From: Verrucomicrobia bacterium LW23
GTDB taxonomy: Bacteria > Verrucomicrobiota > Verrucomicrobiia > Methylacidiphilales > UBA1321
DNA: 42,126 nt
NCBI GenBank assembly: GCA_003054695.1
Contig: QAZA01000055.1
Span: 1-42,126 of the forward strand
Direction: 5' to 3'
Shown here piece after piece: positions 1-9,235 of this stretch. The notes beneath the pieces are model-generated. The model was not told the DNA's origin. It saw only the letters and a program-made list of their open reading frames with translations, and made no database searches. Position 1 is the stretch's first letter, and each line of letters starts with the position of its first letter. The position numbers were made by a program, and so were the translations under genes.

Positions 1-706
1 GCATCAGGCCGTTGCGCGCCGTGTCGAAGGGGCGGCATAGGTCAGGGCTGAGCGACTGGAGCGAATCGAAGCCTGTAAACACAAGTCGCGCCAGCGCCTC
101 AAAGCCGCCGGCCAGGATGATATCCGCATCGCCGCGCCGGATCAGCTGCCATGCATGCCCAATGGCGTTAGCCCCACTGGCACAAGCATTTGCGACGATG
201 AAAAAGGGGCCGCCAAAGCCAAAATGCCGGTGAATATCCGCAATCTGGCTCTGCGGCTGGTAGTGCGTAAGGTTGCGGATGTCGCCGGTGCCTTGTTCCG
301 TCCGCGGCGCCCCATCTTTCGACGGAAGTCGCTCGCGCAGAAAGGTTTCCCCGCACGGCATGCCGCCTGCGGTGGAGCTGGCGGCAATTTCCAGCCGCGA
401 CATCTTGCAACGACCGCGGTCATTCAGTAGATCTGCATGCGCAAGTGCCTCACCCACAGCTATTAACGCAAGCCGCGATGCGCGAGGCAACGCCTCCCAG
501 CGCCGCGCGGAAATGCCGTTCCACGGCTCGCTCAGGTCGACCTGGGCGCCATGTCTGGTGCGACAATCCTCTGTGGCAAAGCAACTTATATCGCCGCGCG
601 CGCATTTGCCGGCCATCAGGGCCGAGAAGGTTTCCGGCGACGTGCGCCCCAGCGCGGTAATACAGCCCATGCCGGTAACGACAACGCGGCGCGGAGGATA
701 AGACAT
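1..706 (-). CDS. beta-ketoacyl-ACP synthase (KAS I/II, FabF-like), 3' part outside window
   Basis: The minus-strand frame opens at an ATG at 706 (protein begins MSYPPRRVVVTGMG) and stays open to the window edge, so about 235 N-terminal residues are seen. The VVVTGMGCITALG start is the usual thiolase-fold ketosynthase N-terminus. NACASGANAIGHAW places the nucleophilic cysteine at about residue 175, close to Cys163 of FabF, followed by the typical DADIILAGGFEAL strand. The catalytic histidines lie beyond the window. The family condenses malonyl-ACP with an acyl-ACP in fatty acid or polyketide synthesis. The gene starts 33 bases downstream of the serine acetyltransferase stop on the same strand, so the two may be co-transcribed. 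Whether it serves housekeeping fatty acid synthesis or an aryl-polyene/polyketide pathway cannot be told from this half. Confidence 0.9.
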   Translation of the reverse strand, partial: MSYPPRRVVVTGMGCITALGRTSPETFSALMAGKCARGDISCFATEDCRTRHGAQVDLSEPWNGISARRWEALPRASRLALIAVGEALAHADLLNDRGRCKMSRLEIAASSTAGGMPCGETFLRERLPSKDGAPRTEQGTGDIRNLTHYQPQSQIADIHRHFGFGGPFFIVANACASGANAIGHAWQLIRRGDADIILAGGFEALARLVFTGFDSLQSLSPDLCRPFDTARNGLM

Positions 707-739
707 GTCGATAGAGTAAGCTTTGGCCCCGGGCCCGGA

Positions 740-1690
740 TCAGATCTGCCAGTCAATCGCCTCGGCGCGCTGGCGTGGCCGAATCTGCATCTGCTGCGCC
801 TCAAAAGTCACAACGTGATCATCTCCAATGCTTTGCGTAAGCCATACATTACCGCCGATGACGCTGCGATCGCCAATTTTCGTCTCGCCGCCCAGGATGG
901 TGGCGCCGGCGTAAATAGTGACATCGTCGCCGATCGTCGGGTGTCGCTTTTTGCTCAGTGCGCGGCCACCGTCATCGCGCTTTACGTGTTTGCTGATGCT
1001 GAGCGCACCAAGCGTAACCCCTTGGTAGATACGCACATGCCGGCCAATCACGCACGTCTCGCCAATCACCACGCCGGTGCCGTGGTCAATAAAAAAGTGC
1101 GTGCCGATGGAGGCGCCAGGGTGGATATCGATGCCCGTGGTGCTGTGCGCCCACTCCGTCATCATGCGGGGGATCAACGCAATCCCTTCCCTATAAAGCA
1201 GATGCGCCATGCGTTGCACGGCGATCGCCATCACGCCCGGGTAGGCCAGCATGACCTCATCCGCGCTGATTGCCGCGGGATCCCCCTCCAGTGCCGCCGC
1301 CGCATCCGTTTGCAGGATGTGCCTGACATCCAGCAGGTTACGCAAAAAGCGAAGAGTTACGTTGCCGGCGTCTTTGCCCTCTATCGGACGGTAATCCAGG
1401 CTTTTATCCAGCTCTGCGGAGAGCTGGTCGAAGACAGACGAGAGGCGCGCCCGCGTTACGTCGCGGATTTCCTGGTCGCCCAGCGGCCGCTCCTCCATGT
1501 AGCCGGGGAACATGAGTTGCAGCAGCTGGCGCGTCAGATTTTCCACCGCCAGCTTGCTGGGGAGGTTTGCGCCTTCTATGTGATTGATACCGCCGCACTT
1601 AGCGTAGGAGACGCAAAATTGCCCGGCCAGCTTCGAGAGTTCTCTGTCCACAATTCCGTTAATGTTAGGGCAATTGCGCGCGTTGCGCAA
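740..1690 (-). CDS. cysE: serine O-acetyltransferase (CysE/EpsC type)
   Basis: This 316-residue protein should acetylate L-serine with acetyl-CoA, the first step of cysteine synthesis. The N-terminal 170 residues are helical. A left-handed beta-helix of hexapeptide repeats follows (about 195-300), with the family signature GIDIHPGASIGTHFFIDHG carrying the catalytic histidine and the acetyl-CoA site around VIGETCVIG. The length fits the longer EpsC-type enzymes rather than the roughly 270-residue enterobacterial CysE. The ATG at 1690 has no strong ribosome binding site, but the next methionine is far inside the protein. It lies just upstream of the ketosynthase gene on the same strand. The last residues (EAIDWQI) are not the classic CysE tail that docks into CysK, so I do not claim cysteine synthase complex formation. 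Confidence 0.92.
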   Translation of the reverse strand: MRNARNCPNINGIVDRELSKLAGQFCVSYAKCGGINHIEGANLPSKLAVENLTRQLLQLMFPGYMEERPLGDQEIRDVTRARLSSVFDQLSAELDKSLDYRPIEGKDAGNVTLRFLRNLLDVRHILQTDAAAALEGDPAAISADEVMLAYPGVMAIAVQRMAHLLYREGIALIPRMMTEWAHSTTGIDIHPGASIGTHFFIDHGTGVVIGETCVIGRHVRIYQGVTLGALSISKHVKRDDGGRALSKKRHPTIGDDVTIYAGATILGGETKIGDRSVIGGNVWLTQSIGDDHVVTFEAQQMQIRPRQRAEAIDWQI

Positions 1691-1971
1691 TGGGTAAGCA
1701 CGCGCTTCTCTCTCTGCAAACAGGTCGGGGGCCCGGACGCTCGGGCGCTGCCCAGAGGTTAGGTTCAGCCCACCCGGCTGGTGACGCAGTCAGCCTCCGT
1801 CTTGCCTACCTTCACGGGCGTCCCGGTTTTATCCAGGATGCACCCGCATATGAAGAACGCGGAAGAGCGGAGGGGACGCGATTGGGTTGCGGCTGCGGCT
1901 CTCTGGCGGGCCAGGCGTTCCGGGGCCCCCGACAGGGTTACGGCGCGATCTTGCGCAGGCGCTTGTAGCGC

Positions 1972-2223
1972 TTACACCGTGCGCACCACCAGCATGCGGT
2001 AGACAAAGAGGACCAGCATGGCGCCCAGCACGGAGGCAAGAAAGCCTGCGGGATTGCCGGCAGCATACCAGCCCATCATCTGCCCCATGTAGGTGGCAAC
2101 GACCGAGCCGAGGATGCCAAGAAGCGACGTAATGATCCAGCCCATGGGATCGCGCCCCGGCATCAAAAAGCGGGCGATGAGTCCAACAAAGAAACCGACG
2201 ATAATCATCCAGATGATATGCAT
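1972..2223 (-). CDS. GlsB/YeaQ/YmgE-family small membrane protein
   Basis: An 83-residue, very hydrophobic protein beginning MHIIWMIIVGFFVGLIARF. It has three predicted membrane segments (about 2-20, 27-47 and 57-78) separated by glycine-rich turns. The GLIAR...PG...GWI pattern is typical of the transglycosylase-associated/YeaQ family, which is linked to stationary-phase and general stress responses but has no established enzymatic activity. I chose the ATG at 2223 over the upstream in-frame start at 2274 because AGGAGA sits eight bases before it and the hydrophobic segment then starts at once. It is monocistronic here; 281 bases of apparently empty sequence separate it from cysE. Confidence 0.85.
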   Translation of the reverse strand: MHIIWMIIVGFFVGLIARFLMPGRDPMGWIITSLLGILGSVVATYMGQMMGWYAAGNPAGFLASVLGAMLVLFVYRMLVVRTV

Positions 2224-2949
2224 GATCTTTTCTCCTGCGTGTAAGTGTGTTGGTTGATTTTGAAGCTGCGGCATGCCGAATCAATGGCGCCGCCGTTCCA
2301 TTTTGTTATTTTATTTACAGGGGGGTGCAGGCCCAACGGGCCCGATTTCCCTCTGCGCGTATTAGCCGGCCGAGCCCGACCATGAGCGCCCCTAACACTT
2401 GTGTGCCGAAGTATTGCGCTTGCGGTGGATCCGGCTAGAGTAAATATGAAAGGGTTTTATGGGGACGCAAATGAAAATTCATCAGCAAAGCGCGCAAGTT
2501 TGCCGCGTTTGCCTGGGCCGCGAGGTTGTTTTTCCTCGGCGATCTGTTTGTGATAGCTCGTAAGTTATTGTTGTGTAACAGGATGTTGGTCGGGCCGCAT
2601 GGTTTGGGCTCAGCCTCTCGGGCTTTGTATCCGTTTTCGTTGCCTTTTCTACTTTTACCATTTAGCATGACTCTGCCTTATCGTTTCAGCCCCTCGCGCC
2701 GCGGTGCTGCGGGCGGCTTCGATATCCCCTGCGCCGCAACGCTTCGCGCCTTTCGGCAGCCTCGCTTTTCCCCCTTCCATGTCTCCCCGACGCCTGCCGG
2801 CCGCCGCCCACGCCGGCTTGCTGCATGATCTTTTCTGGCGCTTACCGGCCGCTCCATGCCTCAACGCGGCTTACCGTCGTCACCATCACTTCTTCACCTA
2901 ACCACGCCTTTCGCCGTAACGTATCTTTCAGCTCACCACAGCCAAGCCC
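2224..2949. other. 726-bp intergenic region between divergent yeaQ-like gene and pckG
   Basis: No credible gene is seen here. Short open frames on both strands have no recognisable domain and no ribosome binding site. The region must carry the promoters of the divergent yeaQ-like and pckG genes. One possible sigma-70-like pair on the plus strand is TTGCGC (about 2415) and TAGAGT (about 2437), about 16 bases apart. The long leader (about 500 bases) before pckG could hold regulatory RNA, but I recognise no known riboswitch fold. Confidence 0.4.
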
Positions 2950-4794
2950 ATGCACACCACTACAGCTACGACTCCCTACACATCCACGCAGCCGCTTACT
3001 CGTAACAAGCACCTGCTTAAGTGGATAGACAAGATGTCCGCCCTGCTTAAACCCGAAGCCATTCACTGGGTCGACGGCTCGCAGGAAGAATATGACTCGC
3101 TGTGCGCCCAGATGGTGGAGGGCGGCACGTTCATTAAACTTAACGAGGAAAAGTGGCCCAACTGCTACTACGCCAAGAGCGACCCGACCGACGTTGCCCG
3201 CGTGGAGGACCGCACTTTTATCTGCTCGCTATCCAAGGATAACGCGGGGCCCACCAATAACTGGGTGAATCCGTTTGAGATGCGTAAAAAGCTCAAGGAC
3301 CTGTTTGACGGTGCCATGCGCGGCCGCACCATGTATGTGCTGGCCTTTAGCATGGGCCCCGTGGGCTCGCCGATGTCGCAGCTGGGCGTGCAGCTTACAG
3401 ATTCTCCGTATGTCGTTGTCAACATGCGCATTATGGCGCGCATCGGCCTGCCGGTTTTCCGCAAGATCGACGAAAACCTCAAGCGTGTGGTGCCTTGCGT
3501 GCATAGCGTAGGCAAGCCGCTGGAGCCCGGCCAGCAGGACGTTCCCTGGCCGTGTAATAAGGAAAAATACATCGTCCACTTCCCCGAAACGCGCGAGATC
3601 TGGAGCTACGGCAGCGGCTACGGCGGCAACGCGCTGCTGGGCAAAAAGTGTTTCGCCCTGCGCATTGCCAGCAACATGGCGCGTGACGAAGGCTGGATGG
3701 CCGAGCACATGCTGATTCTCGGCGTCGAAAGCCCCGAGGGCGAGAAAACGTATGTCGCCGCCGCCTTCCCCAGCGCCTGCGGCAAAACAAATTTTGCCAT
3801 GCTCATCCCGCCGGACTGCTTTAAGGACGCCGGCTGGAAGGTGTGGACCGTGGGCGATGACATCGCCTGGATGCGCGCCGACGCCAACGGACGCCTGCGC
3901 GCCATCAACCCGGAGGCCGGCTTCTTCGGCGTCGCCCCCGGCACGTCCAACAAAACGAACCCCAACGCGATGGCGTCCCTGGCCAAAAACACCATCTTTA
4001 CCAACGTGGCGCTAACGCCCGACGGCGGCGTGTGGTGGGAAGGCATGACCGATGAGCCGCCGGCCGAGTGCCTGGACTGGCGCGGCATGAAGTGGACGCC
4101 CGAAATCGCCAAAGCCACCGGCGCCAAAGCCGCCCACCCCAACGCCCGCTTTACCGCGCCCGCCAGTCAGTGCCCCACCATCGACCCGGACTGGGAGAAT
4201 CCCGAGGGCGTGCCGATCAGCGCCATCATCTTCGGCGGGCGCCGCGCGACGACGATGCCCCTTGTCTACCAGGCATTTAACTGGAGCAGCGGCGTTTACA
4301 TTGGCGCCACCATGGGCTCCGAAATGACGGCCGCGGCCGCCGGCACCATCGGCAAAGTGCGCAGGGACCCGATGGCCATGCTGCCGTTCTGCGGCTACCA
4401 CATGGGCGACTATTTCCGCCACTGGATCAACATACAGCGCACGCTTACGGAGACGCCCAGGGTGTTCAACGTCAACTGGTTCCGCAAGGATGAGGACGGC
4501 AAGTTCCTCTGGCCCGGCTTCTCCGAAAACATGCGCGTTCTCAAGTGGATCGTCGACCGCGTGCGCGGCCGCGCCTACGCCAAGGAGACGCCGCTGGGCT
4601 GGCAGCCGCTGTACGAGCACATGGACTGGACGGGCCTGGACTTCCCCCGCGAGGAGTTTGAGTCGCTCCAGAAGGTGGACCGCATGTCCTGGCGCACCGA
4701 AGTGATGGGCCACGAGGAGCTCTTCCTGGAGCTTCATGCGCACCTGCCCAAGGAGATGGTGTACGAGCGCGAGCTGCTGATCTGCAGGTTGTAA
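2950..4794 (+). CDS. pckG: phosphoenolpyruvate carboxykinase (GTP)
   Basis: A 614-residue cytosolic enzyme that converts oxaloacetate plus GTP to PEP, CO2 and GDP in gluconeogenesis. Length and motifs match the GTP-dependent class, not the ATP class. The P-loop with the reactive cysteine, [13 protein letters not shown], has Cys at about 277. The metal-binding VGDDIAWM lies near 300, the [14 protein letters not shown] loop follows, and the family block [18 protein letters not shown] is intact. The substrate-binding [19 protein letters not shown] is also present. The ATG at 2950 lacks a clear ribosome binding site; the internal [12 protein letters not shown] (3034) is a possible alternative start. 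Downstream genes are in the same direction but start about 260 bases later, so an operon is uncertain. Confidence 0.97.
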   Translation: MHTTTATTPYTSTQPLTRNKHLLKWIDKMSALLKPEAIHWVDGSQEEYDSLCAQMVEGGTFIKLNEEKWPNCYYAKSDPTDVARVEDRTFICSLSKDNAGPTNNWVNPFEMRKKLKDLFDGAMRGRTMYVLAFSMGPVGSPMSQLGVQLTDSPYVVVNMRIMARIGLPVFRKIDENLKRVVPCVHSVGKPLEPGQQDVPWPCNKEKYIVHFPETREIWSYGSGYGGNALLGKKCFALRIASNMARDEGWMAEHMLILGVESPEGEKTYVAAAFPSACGKTNFAMLIPPDCFKDAGWKVWTVGDDIAWMRADANGRLRAINPEAGFFGVAPGTSNKTNPNAMASLAKNTIFTNVALTPDGGVWWEGMTDEPPAECLDWRGMKWTPEIAKATGAKAAHPNARFTAPASQCPTIDPDWENPEGVPISAIIFGGRRATTMPLVYQAFNWSSGVYIGATMGSEMTAAAAGTIGKVRRDPMAMLPFCGYHMGDYFRHWINIQRTLTETPRVFNVNWFRKDEDGKFLWPGFSENMRVLKWIVDRVRGRAYAKETPLGWQPLYEHMDWTGLDFPREEFESLQKVDRMSWRTEVMGHEELFLELHAHLPKEMVYERELLICRL

Positions 4795-5055
4795 TGATTG
4801 GGACAGCATAAGTGCCTGATAGACAAGATCTCGCGTTGGCGCCTGCACGCCGGCGCGAGATTCCACGACAGATGTCGCAAAGCTGGACAGCTGTCTGGAT
4901 ACCCGGCAATTTTTGCGCCCGATTCTGGGTTATCCCGATCGGGCGCAATCGCTTTTTGTAGAGCAATTTTTCGAGAGGAATGGGGCAAACCGCATGAAAA
5001 TGTGGGCCATTGGCCTGCGGACCGGCACAGGAGTCGCTACATTGTTGATACAACT

Positions 5056-5682
5056 ATGCGCGAAGTCTCCCCCGACTCCCGTTACACGGTCGACCAGGTG
5101 CTCAGCGAGTTTGCGTCCGACGCTCACCGTGAGCTTGTGGAAGCGCTTCGCCGTCAAAAGATCGCGGGGACCAGGCCGGCGCCGTCCTCCAGCCTGGATC
5201 ACGCGGGTTCGCAGCAGCTGAATCCCGCCGGACGTGCCGCGCTTGCCGACCGCGTTGCCACCCTGTGCGATGAGTCGCTTTATGGCCGCGCAAGCATGGG
5301 GACGGAGCTTAACACCTTGATGGTGTACGCCTTGGATAAGCTCGGCATCCGCAGTCGCCTTGCCGTGGGCAATGCACTTTACTTTAACCGCGGCATTGAA
5401 GTTTTCCGCTGGCCCTACATATGGGTGCGTGCCGGCAAGGAGATTCTCGACATCAACGCAGACGTGTTGGGCGAGCATCCGGATTTTCCCAAACATCTCA
5501 GCATCAAGCCTTTCTGGGGTGCCTTGGAAAAACTCCCGCGCGATCGCCGCCTGGTGGAGGACAAGATGGTGCACTACATGGCCGACGATCTCGACAAACA
5601 CACGGCCCTGTGGTGGAAGGAACTGGAAGAGTGGCTAAAGGCCAACTTTGCGGGGAGGACTTTTAAGGGCGGTGCAACCTGA
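5056..5682 (+). CDS. conserved hypothetical protein, possibly transglutaminase-like fold
   Basis: About 208 residues from the ATG at 5056 (MREVSPDSRYTVDQVL). The frame is open back to 4798, but that extension is poor in coding character. I do not recognise the family with confidence. The stretch LCDESLYGRASMGTELNTLM, then LGIRSRLAVGNALYF, IWVRAGKEILDINAD and a tryptophan-rich C-terminus resembles the Cys / His-or-Trp-V / D-I layout of bacterial transglutaminase-like proteins, but no histidine sits in the expected HxWVE position, so catalysis is doubtful. No signal peptide or membrane segment is seen. The stop lies about 85 bases before the methyltransferase start, on the same strand. Confidence 0.55.
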   Translation: MREVSPDSRYTVDQVLSEFASDAHRELVEALRRQKIAGTRPAPSSSLDHAGSQQLNPAGRAALADRVATLCDESLYGRASMGTELNTLMVYALDKLGIRSRLAVGNALYFNRGIEVFRWPYIWVRAGKEILDINADVLGEHPDFPKHLSIKPFWGALEKLPRDRRLVEDKMVHYMADDLDKHTALWWKELEEWLKANFAGRTFKGGAT

Positions 5683-5767
5683 ACAGCAGCAACAGCTTGC
5701 GGATGTGATGAGTCTTCCGATTCGACTCGCCACACCCTGTCTCACCAGGTACAATCCGCACCAATCC

Positions 5768-6595
5768 ATGCGCGAAAATCCCTCCGAATCCGCTGCCGCA
5801 TCGCCTGGCCTGCGCGATCGCTTCCGCGAGCTTCTACTGCGCGTTCGCGGCCGGCATTTTACGCCGCATCACGTTATCGCCCTGTACTTTAACACAGTTG
5901 GGCTGGCCAGCCGCCTCAACTATCCGCGCTACCGCTGGCTTACCTGCTGGAAGCCGCCACTGCGCCTGCACCTGGGCTGTGGGCCCGTCTATATCCCCGG
6001 CTGGATCAATATCGACGGACTGCTGGTGTGGAAGACGGATGTTTTTTTAGACATCCGCGCCGGCCTTCCCTTCCCAAATAATTCTGTAGAAGGCATTTAC
6101 ACCTGCCATACTCTGGAACATTTCGAGATTGGCCCTATGCTCGGGATCCTGCGCGAGATGCACCGCGTCCTCATTCCGGGCGGCGGTTTCCGCATCGTTG
6201 TGCCCAATCTGGAACGCGCGATTGATGCCTACATCGCGCTACGTGCTGCCGATCAACAACATACAGCGGCAGATGGTCATGCCGTGCGGTACGCGGACGG
6301 CAGGGACATTCCATGTCCCTCCCGCCACGGCCATTTCGAAAGCCGGGGCGCGCGCTTTAACTGGGATACGCTGTGCGACAATCAGCACCCCGTCATGTTC
6401 GACTTCACGTTCCTCAGCGAGCTTCTGCAGACTGCCGGCGCCTGGACCGATGTGCAGCAGACCGCAGCGCTGCGCTCCATCTTTATGACCGACAAAGACT
6501 TGCATGTTGCCGAGGGAGGCCGGATTGACTACATCAACGATTCTCTGGTAGTGGAGGGCCGCAAGGCGGAGACATCTCATGTCCCGGGGACATGA
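5768..6595 (+). CDS. class I SAM-dependent methyltransferase
   Basis: About 275 residues from ATG 5768 (MRENPSESAAA); an in-frame start at 5708 is possible. Motif I reads LHLGCGPVYIPGWINID and is followed by the acidic strand end DVFLDIRAGLPFP. Motif post-I/II, IYTCHTLEHF, and LREMHRVLIPGGGFRIVVPN are the standard Methyltransf_11/25 blocks, often found in sugar or lipopolysaccharide modification clusters. The substrate cannot be read from sequence. Two copies of the 19-bp palindrome family affect this gene: one within it at 6302-6320 (encoding GRDIPCPSRHG), and a 35-bp perfect inverted repeat that supplies the last residues (ETSHVPGT) and the stop codon. The gene converges on the FAD oxidoreductase, whose stop is at 6617. 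Confidence 0.85.
   Translation: MRENPSESAAASPGLRDRFRELLLRVRGRHFTPHHVIALYFNTVGLASRLNYPRYRWLTCWKPPLRLHLGCGPVYIPGWINIDGLLVWKTDVFLDIRAGLPFPNNSVEGIYTCHTLEHFEIGPMLGILREMHRVLIPGGGFRIVVPNLERAIDAYIALRAADQQHTAADGHAVRYADGRDIPCPSRHGHFESRGARFNWDTLCDNQHPVMFDFTFLSELLQTAGAWTDVQQTAALRSIFMTDKDLHVAEGGRIDYINDSLVVEGRKAETSHVPGT
6302..6320. repeat. 19-bp palindromic repeat, copy 1 (inside methyltransferase gene)
   Basis: AGGGACAT-TCC-ATGTCCCT: perfect 8-bp arms around a 3-base spacer, lying in frame in the methyltransferase gene. It belongs to the AGGGACAT-N3-ATGTCYCT family also seen at 6569-6603, 8552-8570, 12828-12846, 12852-12870 and 12894-12912. Confidence 0.9.
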
Positions 6596-6603
6596 GATGT
6601 CTC
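6569..6603. repeat. 35-bp perfect inverted repeat at convergent gene ends (two head-to-head palindrome copies)
   Basis: Two 17-base arms, GAGACATCTCATGTCCC and its exact reverse complement, flank a single G. Each arm is itself a copy of the AGGGACAT-N3-ATGTCYCT family. The structure contains the methyltransferase stop codon (6593-6595) and ends 14 bases before the stop of the opposing oxidoreductase gene. It could act as a bidirectional transcription barrier, but there is no T-tract on either side, so intrinsic termination is not demonstrated. Confidence 0.9.
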
Positions 6604-6616
6604 ACCTGGCCTTCTC

Positions 6617-8065
6617 TTATTTCCTGGTCATCGCTGAGGTAAGCGCCTTCTGCGGAAGATACGCGTTTGCTTTCCTCAGCGTTCCCACAAGCTCTTCCGT
6701 ATCAAGGCTATGCGCCGACTGTCCTGTGCGCAGGCTTTGCACCGCCGCCGTGCCGGCTGCCTGCCCCATCATGCTGGCCGCAGGCTGCACGCGTATTGAG
6801 CCATGCACCATCACATCGCTGCTTGCGCAACGTCCTGCAACCCAAAGGTTTGCCCACCCTTGAGGCACAAGTATGGAGTAGGGAATCCCGAAATGCTCGC
6901 CCTCCTTTAGCCGCGCCGTCTTGTCCTTCTCCATATTAAAGCGATCCCACTCGGGGACGGAGCAATCGTACGGGTGGATATCCACAAACTTGTTGAACAC
7001 TGCAATCTGGTCCGGAAACTCCCGGCGCGCCAGGTAGTCGTCAATATTCAGCTCGTACTCGCCCAGAATGCGGCGCGATTCGCGAATGCCCAGCAGCGAT
7101 GCCGTCGTCACGTGCTCAATCTTTTCGCAGCCCGGCACGTATTTGCGATAGAACTCCATGTACTCCGCGGCCAGTTTGCGCCCCCACATGGCGCCGTCCG
7201 ACAAGTCTCTGCAACGCAACGCGTTAAGGTTGAACATGTGCCCGCCGTTCAGGTATCCGACTTGCCATCCCACGGGGCTCATTCCCGGCAAATGCCGGTC
7301 GTACTGCGTAAAGTGGCCGTCCGCCAAAGCCTTGCGTAACGCCTCCTGTTGAATTGGCCAGGCAATCTGCTTCCAGTCAATGCCTGCAAAAAGCGAGGCC
7401 ATTGTGGCCGGCATAATGCGTGGCGTATCGCGTGCTGCCTCGCGGCACGGCACCCCCACCATGTGGGCCACCATGGCATCGCCCGTCGCATCGATAAACG
7501 CCTTGGCCCGCACGTAGGCGTGCCCCTCTATGTTGCTGATAACCAGGCCTTTAACCCGACCGCTGGCAGCGTCTGCCTCCGCGTCGATAACCCGCGTAAA
7601 GTAGCGCACCTCCACCCCGGCAGCCAAAGCAAACTCGTCCAGCATCAGCTTCAGCCCTTCCGCGCGGAAGGGCGACCAGCAGTGGTACTTTTTGCGCCAG
7701 CTGTCCGGATCGATCCCTGGATTCATGTAGCCGCGCGCGTACATCGCCTCAACCAGCTCGCGCATAAATCCGCCGACGAGGCAGCGCTCGCCGTTCGCCA
7801 TCGGGTCAAACGCGGTTACCAGACCGGAGGTGCCCATGCCGCCCATGCAGCCCGTACCCTCCACCAGCAGCACTTTGGCGCCAAGTCGGGCCGCGCAGAT
7901 GGCCGCCGCCGCACCCGCCGGCCCGCCTCCTGCCACCATCAGGTCATACCCGGCCACGGCCGGGATCTCGCGCCGAAAGCTGAAACTTCCGTCGGGGTGT
8001 GCATAGGTTTGGGATCCTGTGAGAGACTGAAGCGTCGTAGATGCGTGGATATCGATAGCAGGCAT
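6617..8065 (-). CDS. FAD-dependent oxidoreductase (PF12831-type)
   Basis: A 482-residue protein with an N-terminal dinucleotide-binding fold, YDLMVAGGGPAGAAAAICAA at about 40-59, followed by the acidic strand end LLVEG and then CMGGMGTSGLV, typical of the FAD_oxidored family. The C-terminal FAD-contact block is IPYSILVPQGWANLWVAGRC...IRVQPAASMMGQAAGTAA. Members occur widely beside carbohydrate-utilisation genes in Verrucomicrobiota and Planctomycetota, but their substrates are mostly unknown. The ATG at 8065 is preceded by AGAAGGATC, a good ribosome binding site. It is divergent from an AraC regulator with about 80 bases between starts, so that regulator probably controls it. A paralogue lies at 26378-27841. 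Confidence 0.9.
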   Translation of the reverse strand: MPAIDIHASTTLQSLTGSQTYAHPDGSFSFRREIPAVAGYDLMVAGGGPAGAAAAICAARLGAKVLLVEGTGCMGGMGTSGLVTAFDPMANGERCLVGGFMRELVEAMYARGYMNPGIDPDSWRKKYHCWSPFRAEGLKLMLDEFALAAGVEVRYFTRVIDAEADAASGRVKGLVISNIEGHAYVRAKAFIDATGDAMVAHMVGVPCREAARDTPRIMPATMASLFAGIDWKQIAWPIQQEALRKALADGHFTQYDRHLPGMSPVGWQVGYLNGGHMFNLNALRCRDLSDGAMWGRKLAAEYMEFYRKYVPGCEKIEHVTTASLLGIRESRRILGEYELNIDDYLARREFPDQIAVFNKFVDIHPYDCSVPEWDRFNMEKDKTARLKEGEHFGIPYSILVPQGWANLWVAGRCASSDVMVHGSIRVQPAASMMGQAAGTAAVQSLRTGQSAHSLDTEELVGTLRKANAYLPQKALTSAMTRK

Positions 8066-8144
8066 GATCCTTCTTTTGTAGCCGGCGGCGCGATTTCTCG
8101 CGTTGCAAAACTGGCTGAAGAAGTGGACTATTCAGCTACACGCT

Positions 8145-9065
8145 ATGGATTCCGGGGACCTGATCCGAACGCCTGAGCAGGCTATTGTTGCCTTTGAAAA
8201 GCTTACCTCTCTCCGCGTCGTCATCCATGACATTGCCGGAACAATATGGCCTTTTCTGTCGCCCGAGCGTCTGCAACACCGCGCCCCCGCATGCATGGCA
8301 GTCAAGTCCACGCACGACTGGGCGTGCATGGATTTTGAGCTGCGGCGCCTCCGTCGGGAGCTGCCCGGCCAGCCGGAGGGACGCGTGCACTGCTGCCACG
8401 CCGGCCTTATCGAGTGGGTCGTGCCGATCTACGCCGAGGACACGGCGCGCAACGGAGCGCTGGCGTGGATTCTTTTTGCCGGCCAGCGGCGCCCCGCGGG
8501 AAACTGGCGCCACCTTCATAAAGACTCGCGCACGAGTCACCTGGACAAGGCAGGGACATGGGATGTCTCTGCAATTGCGGAGGACGACGCAACCTGCATC
8601 CTGGAGGCGCTGCGTCAGCTTCGAGCCCGTCTTGTGGAGTGGCGCCAGGCGGCCTCCTCGCTTCTGGCGAGCGACGCCGAGCGGACGCCGGCTCCCGGCC
8701 TGCCCGCAGGTATGCAGGACGCTGACACGCAACGACTTGTATTGCGCCGCGTGCAAGTGGAGCGGTTTATTCTGCAACGCCACACCGGACGCGCTTCGGT
8801 GGGGGACCTGGCGCGAGAATTGAAACTGAGCGAGAGCCGCACGATCCATCTGGTGCGCGAGCTTTTTGGCATCAGCTACGCAAAACTGCTGACCGAGATG
8901 CGGCTGCGCACCGCGGCTTCGTTGCTTCGCAACTCGGAGCTTGGCATCCTGGACGTCGGCCTGAGCAGCGGCTTTTCGGATCTCTCCAACTTTCACAGGC
9001 GTTTTCGTAAACGGTTTGGATTGAGTCCTTTACGTTACAGGCGACATCCTGGGGCCACGGTTTAA
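8145..9065 (+). CDS. AraC-family transcriptional regulator with PocR-like sensor domain
   Basis: About 306 residues from ATG 8145; an upstream in-frame TTG at 8103 is possible. The first 150 residues carry cysteines and histidines in a PocR-type arrangement: ACMAVKSTHDWACMDFE, then GRVHCCHAGLIEWVVPI and ALAWILFAGQ. This sensor often binds small hydrocarbons or sugars and may hold a metal. The last 100 residues form an AraC DNA-binding domain with two helix-turn-helices: VGDLARELKLSESRTIHLVRELFG and ILDVGLSSGFSDLSNFHRRF, ending RFGLSPLRYRR. It is divergent from the FAD oxidoreductase, the likely target. A palindromic repeat copy (8552-8570) lies in the linker and encodes AGTWDVSAI. The inserted repeat sits between domains and leaves both intact. 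Confidence 0.9.
   Translation: MDSGDLIRTPEQAIVAFEKLTSLRVVIHDIAGTIWPFLSPERLQHRAPACMAVKSTHDWACMDFELRRLRRELPGQPEGRVHCCHAGLIEWVVPIYAEDTARNGALAWILFAGQRRPAGNWRHLHKDSRTSHLDKAGTWDVSAIAEDDATCILEALRQLRARLVEWRQAASSLLASDAERTPAPGLPAGMQDADTQRLVLRRVQVERFILQRHTGRASVGDLARELKLSESRTIHLVRELFGISYAKLLTEMRLRTAASLLRNSELGILDVGLSSGFSDLSNFHRRFRKRFGLSPLRYRRHPGATV
8552..8570. repeat. 19-bp palindromic repeat, copy in AraC regulator linker
   Basis: AGGGACAT-GGG-ATGTCTCT, with one G:T pair in the arms and in frame with the regulator. It encodes part of GTWDVS. It belongs to the same family as the copies in the methyltransferase and glycosyltransferase-PHP genes. Confidence 0.88.
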
Positions 9066-9235
9066 TGGGGGGCCGACAAAGTGTCGCTTGCAAAATGTCT
9101 GCGGTGGGCAAAACTGTGGCAATCCGCTGTTTCGACGACAGTTGTTGGGAAAGGCCCGGCAATTGCGGGGCGTTGGTTCATTTTCCTGAGGAAAAATCTG
9201 GCTTCTCCCTAAAATCCATCTACTTTATAGGTTAT

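Noticed and set aside
551-1762. 403-residue plus-strand open frame
   Set aside because: It is antisense to the serine acetyltransferase; its product is composition-driven with no recognisable domain, while the opposite strand is a clear enzyme.
2435-2668. 77-residue minus-strand frame in the yeaQ-pckG gap
   Set aside because: There is no ribosome binding site or recognisable family. Composition alone does not support coding.
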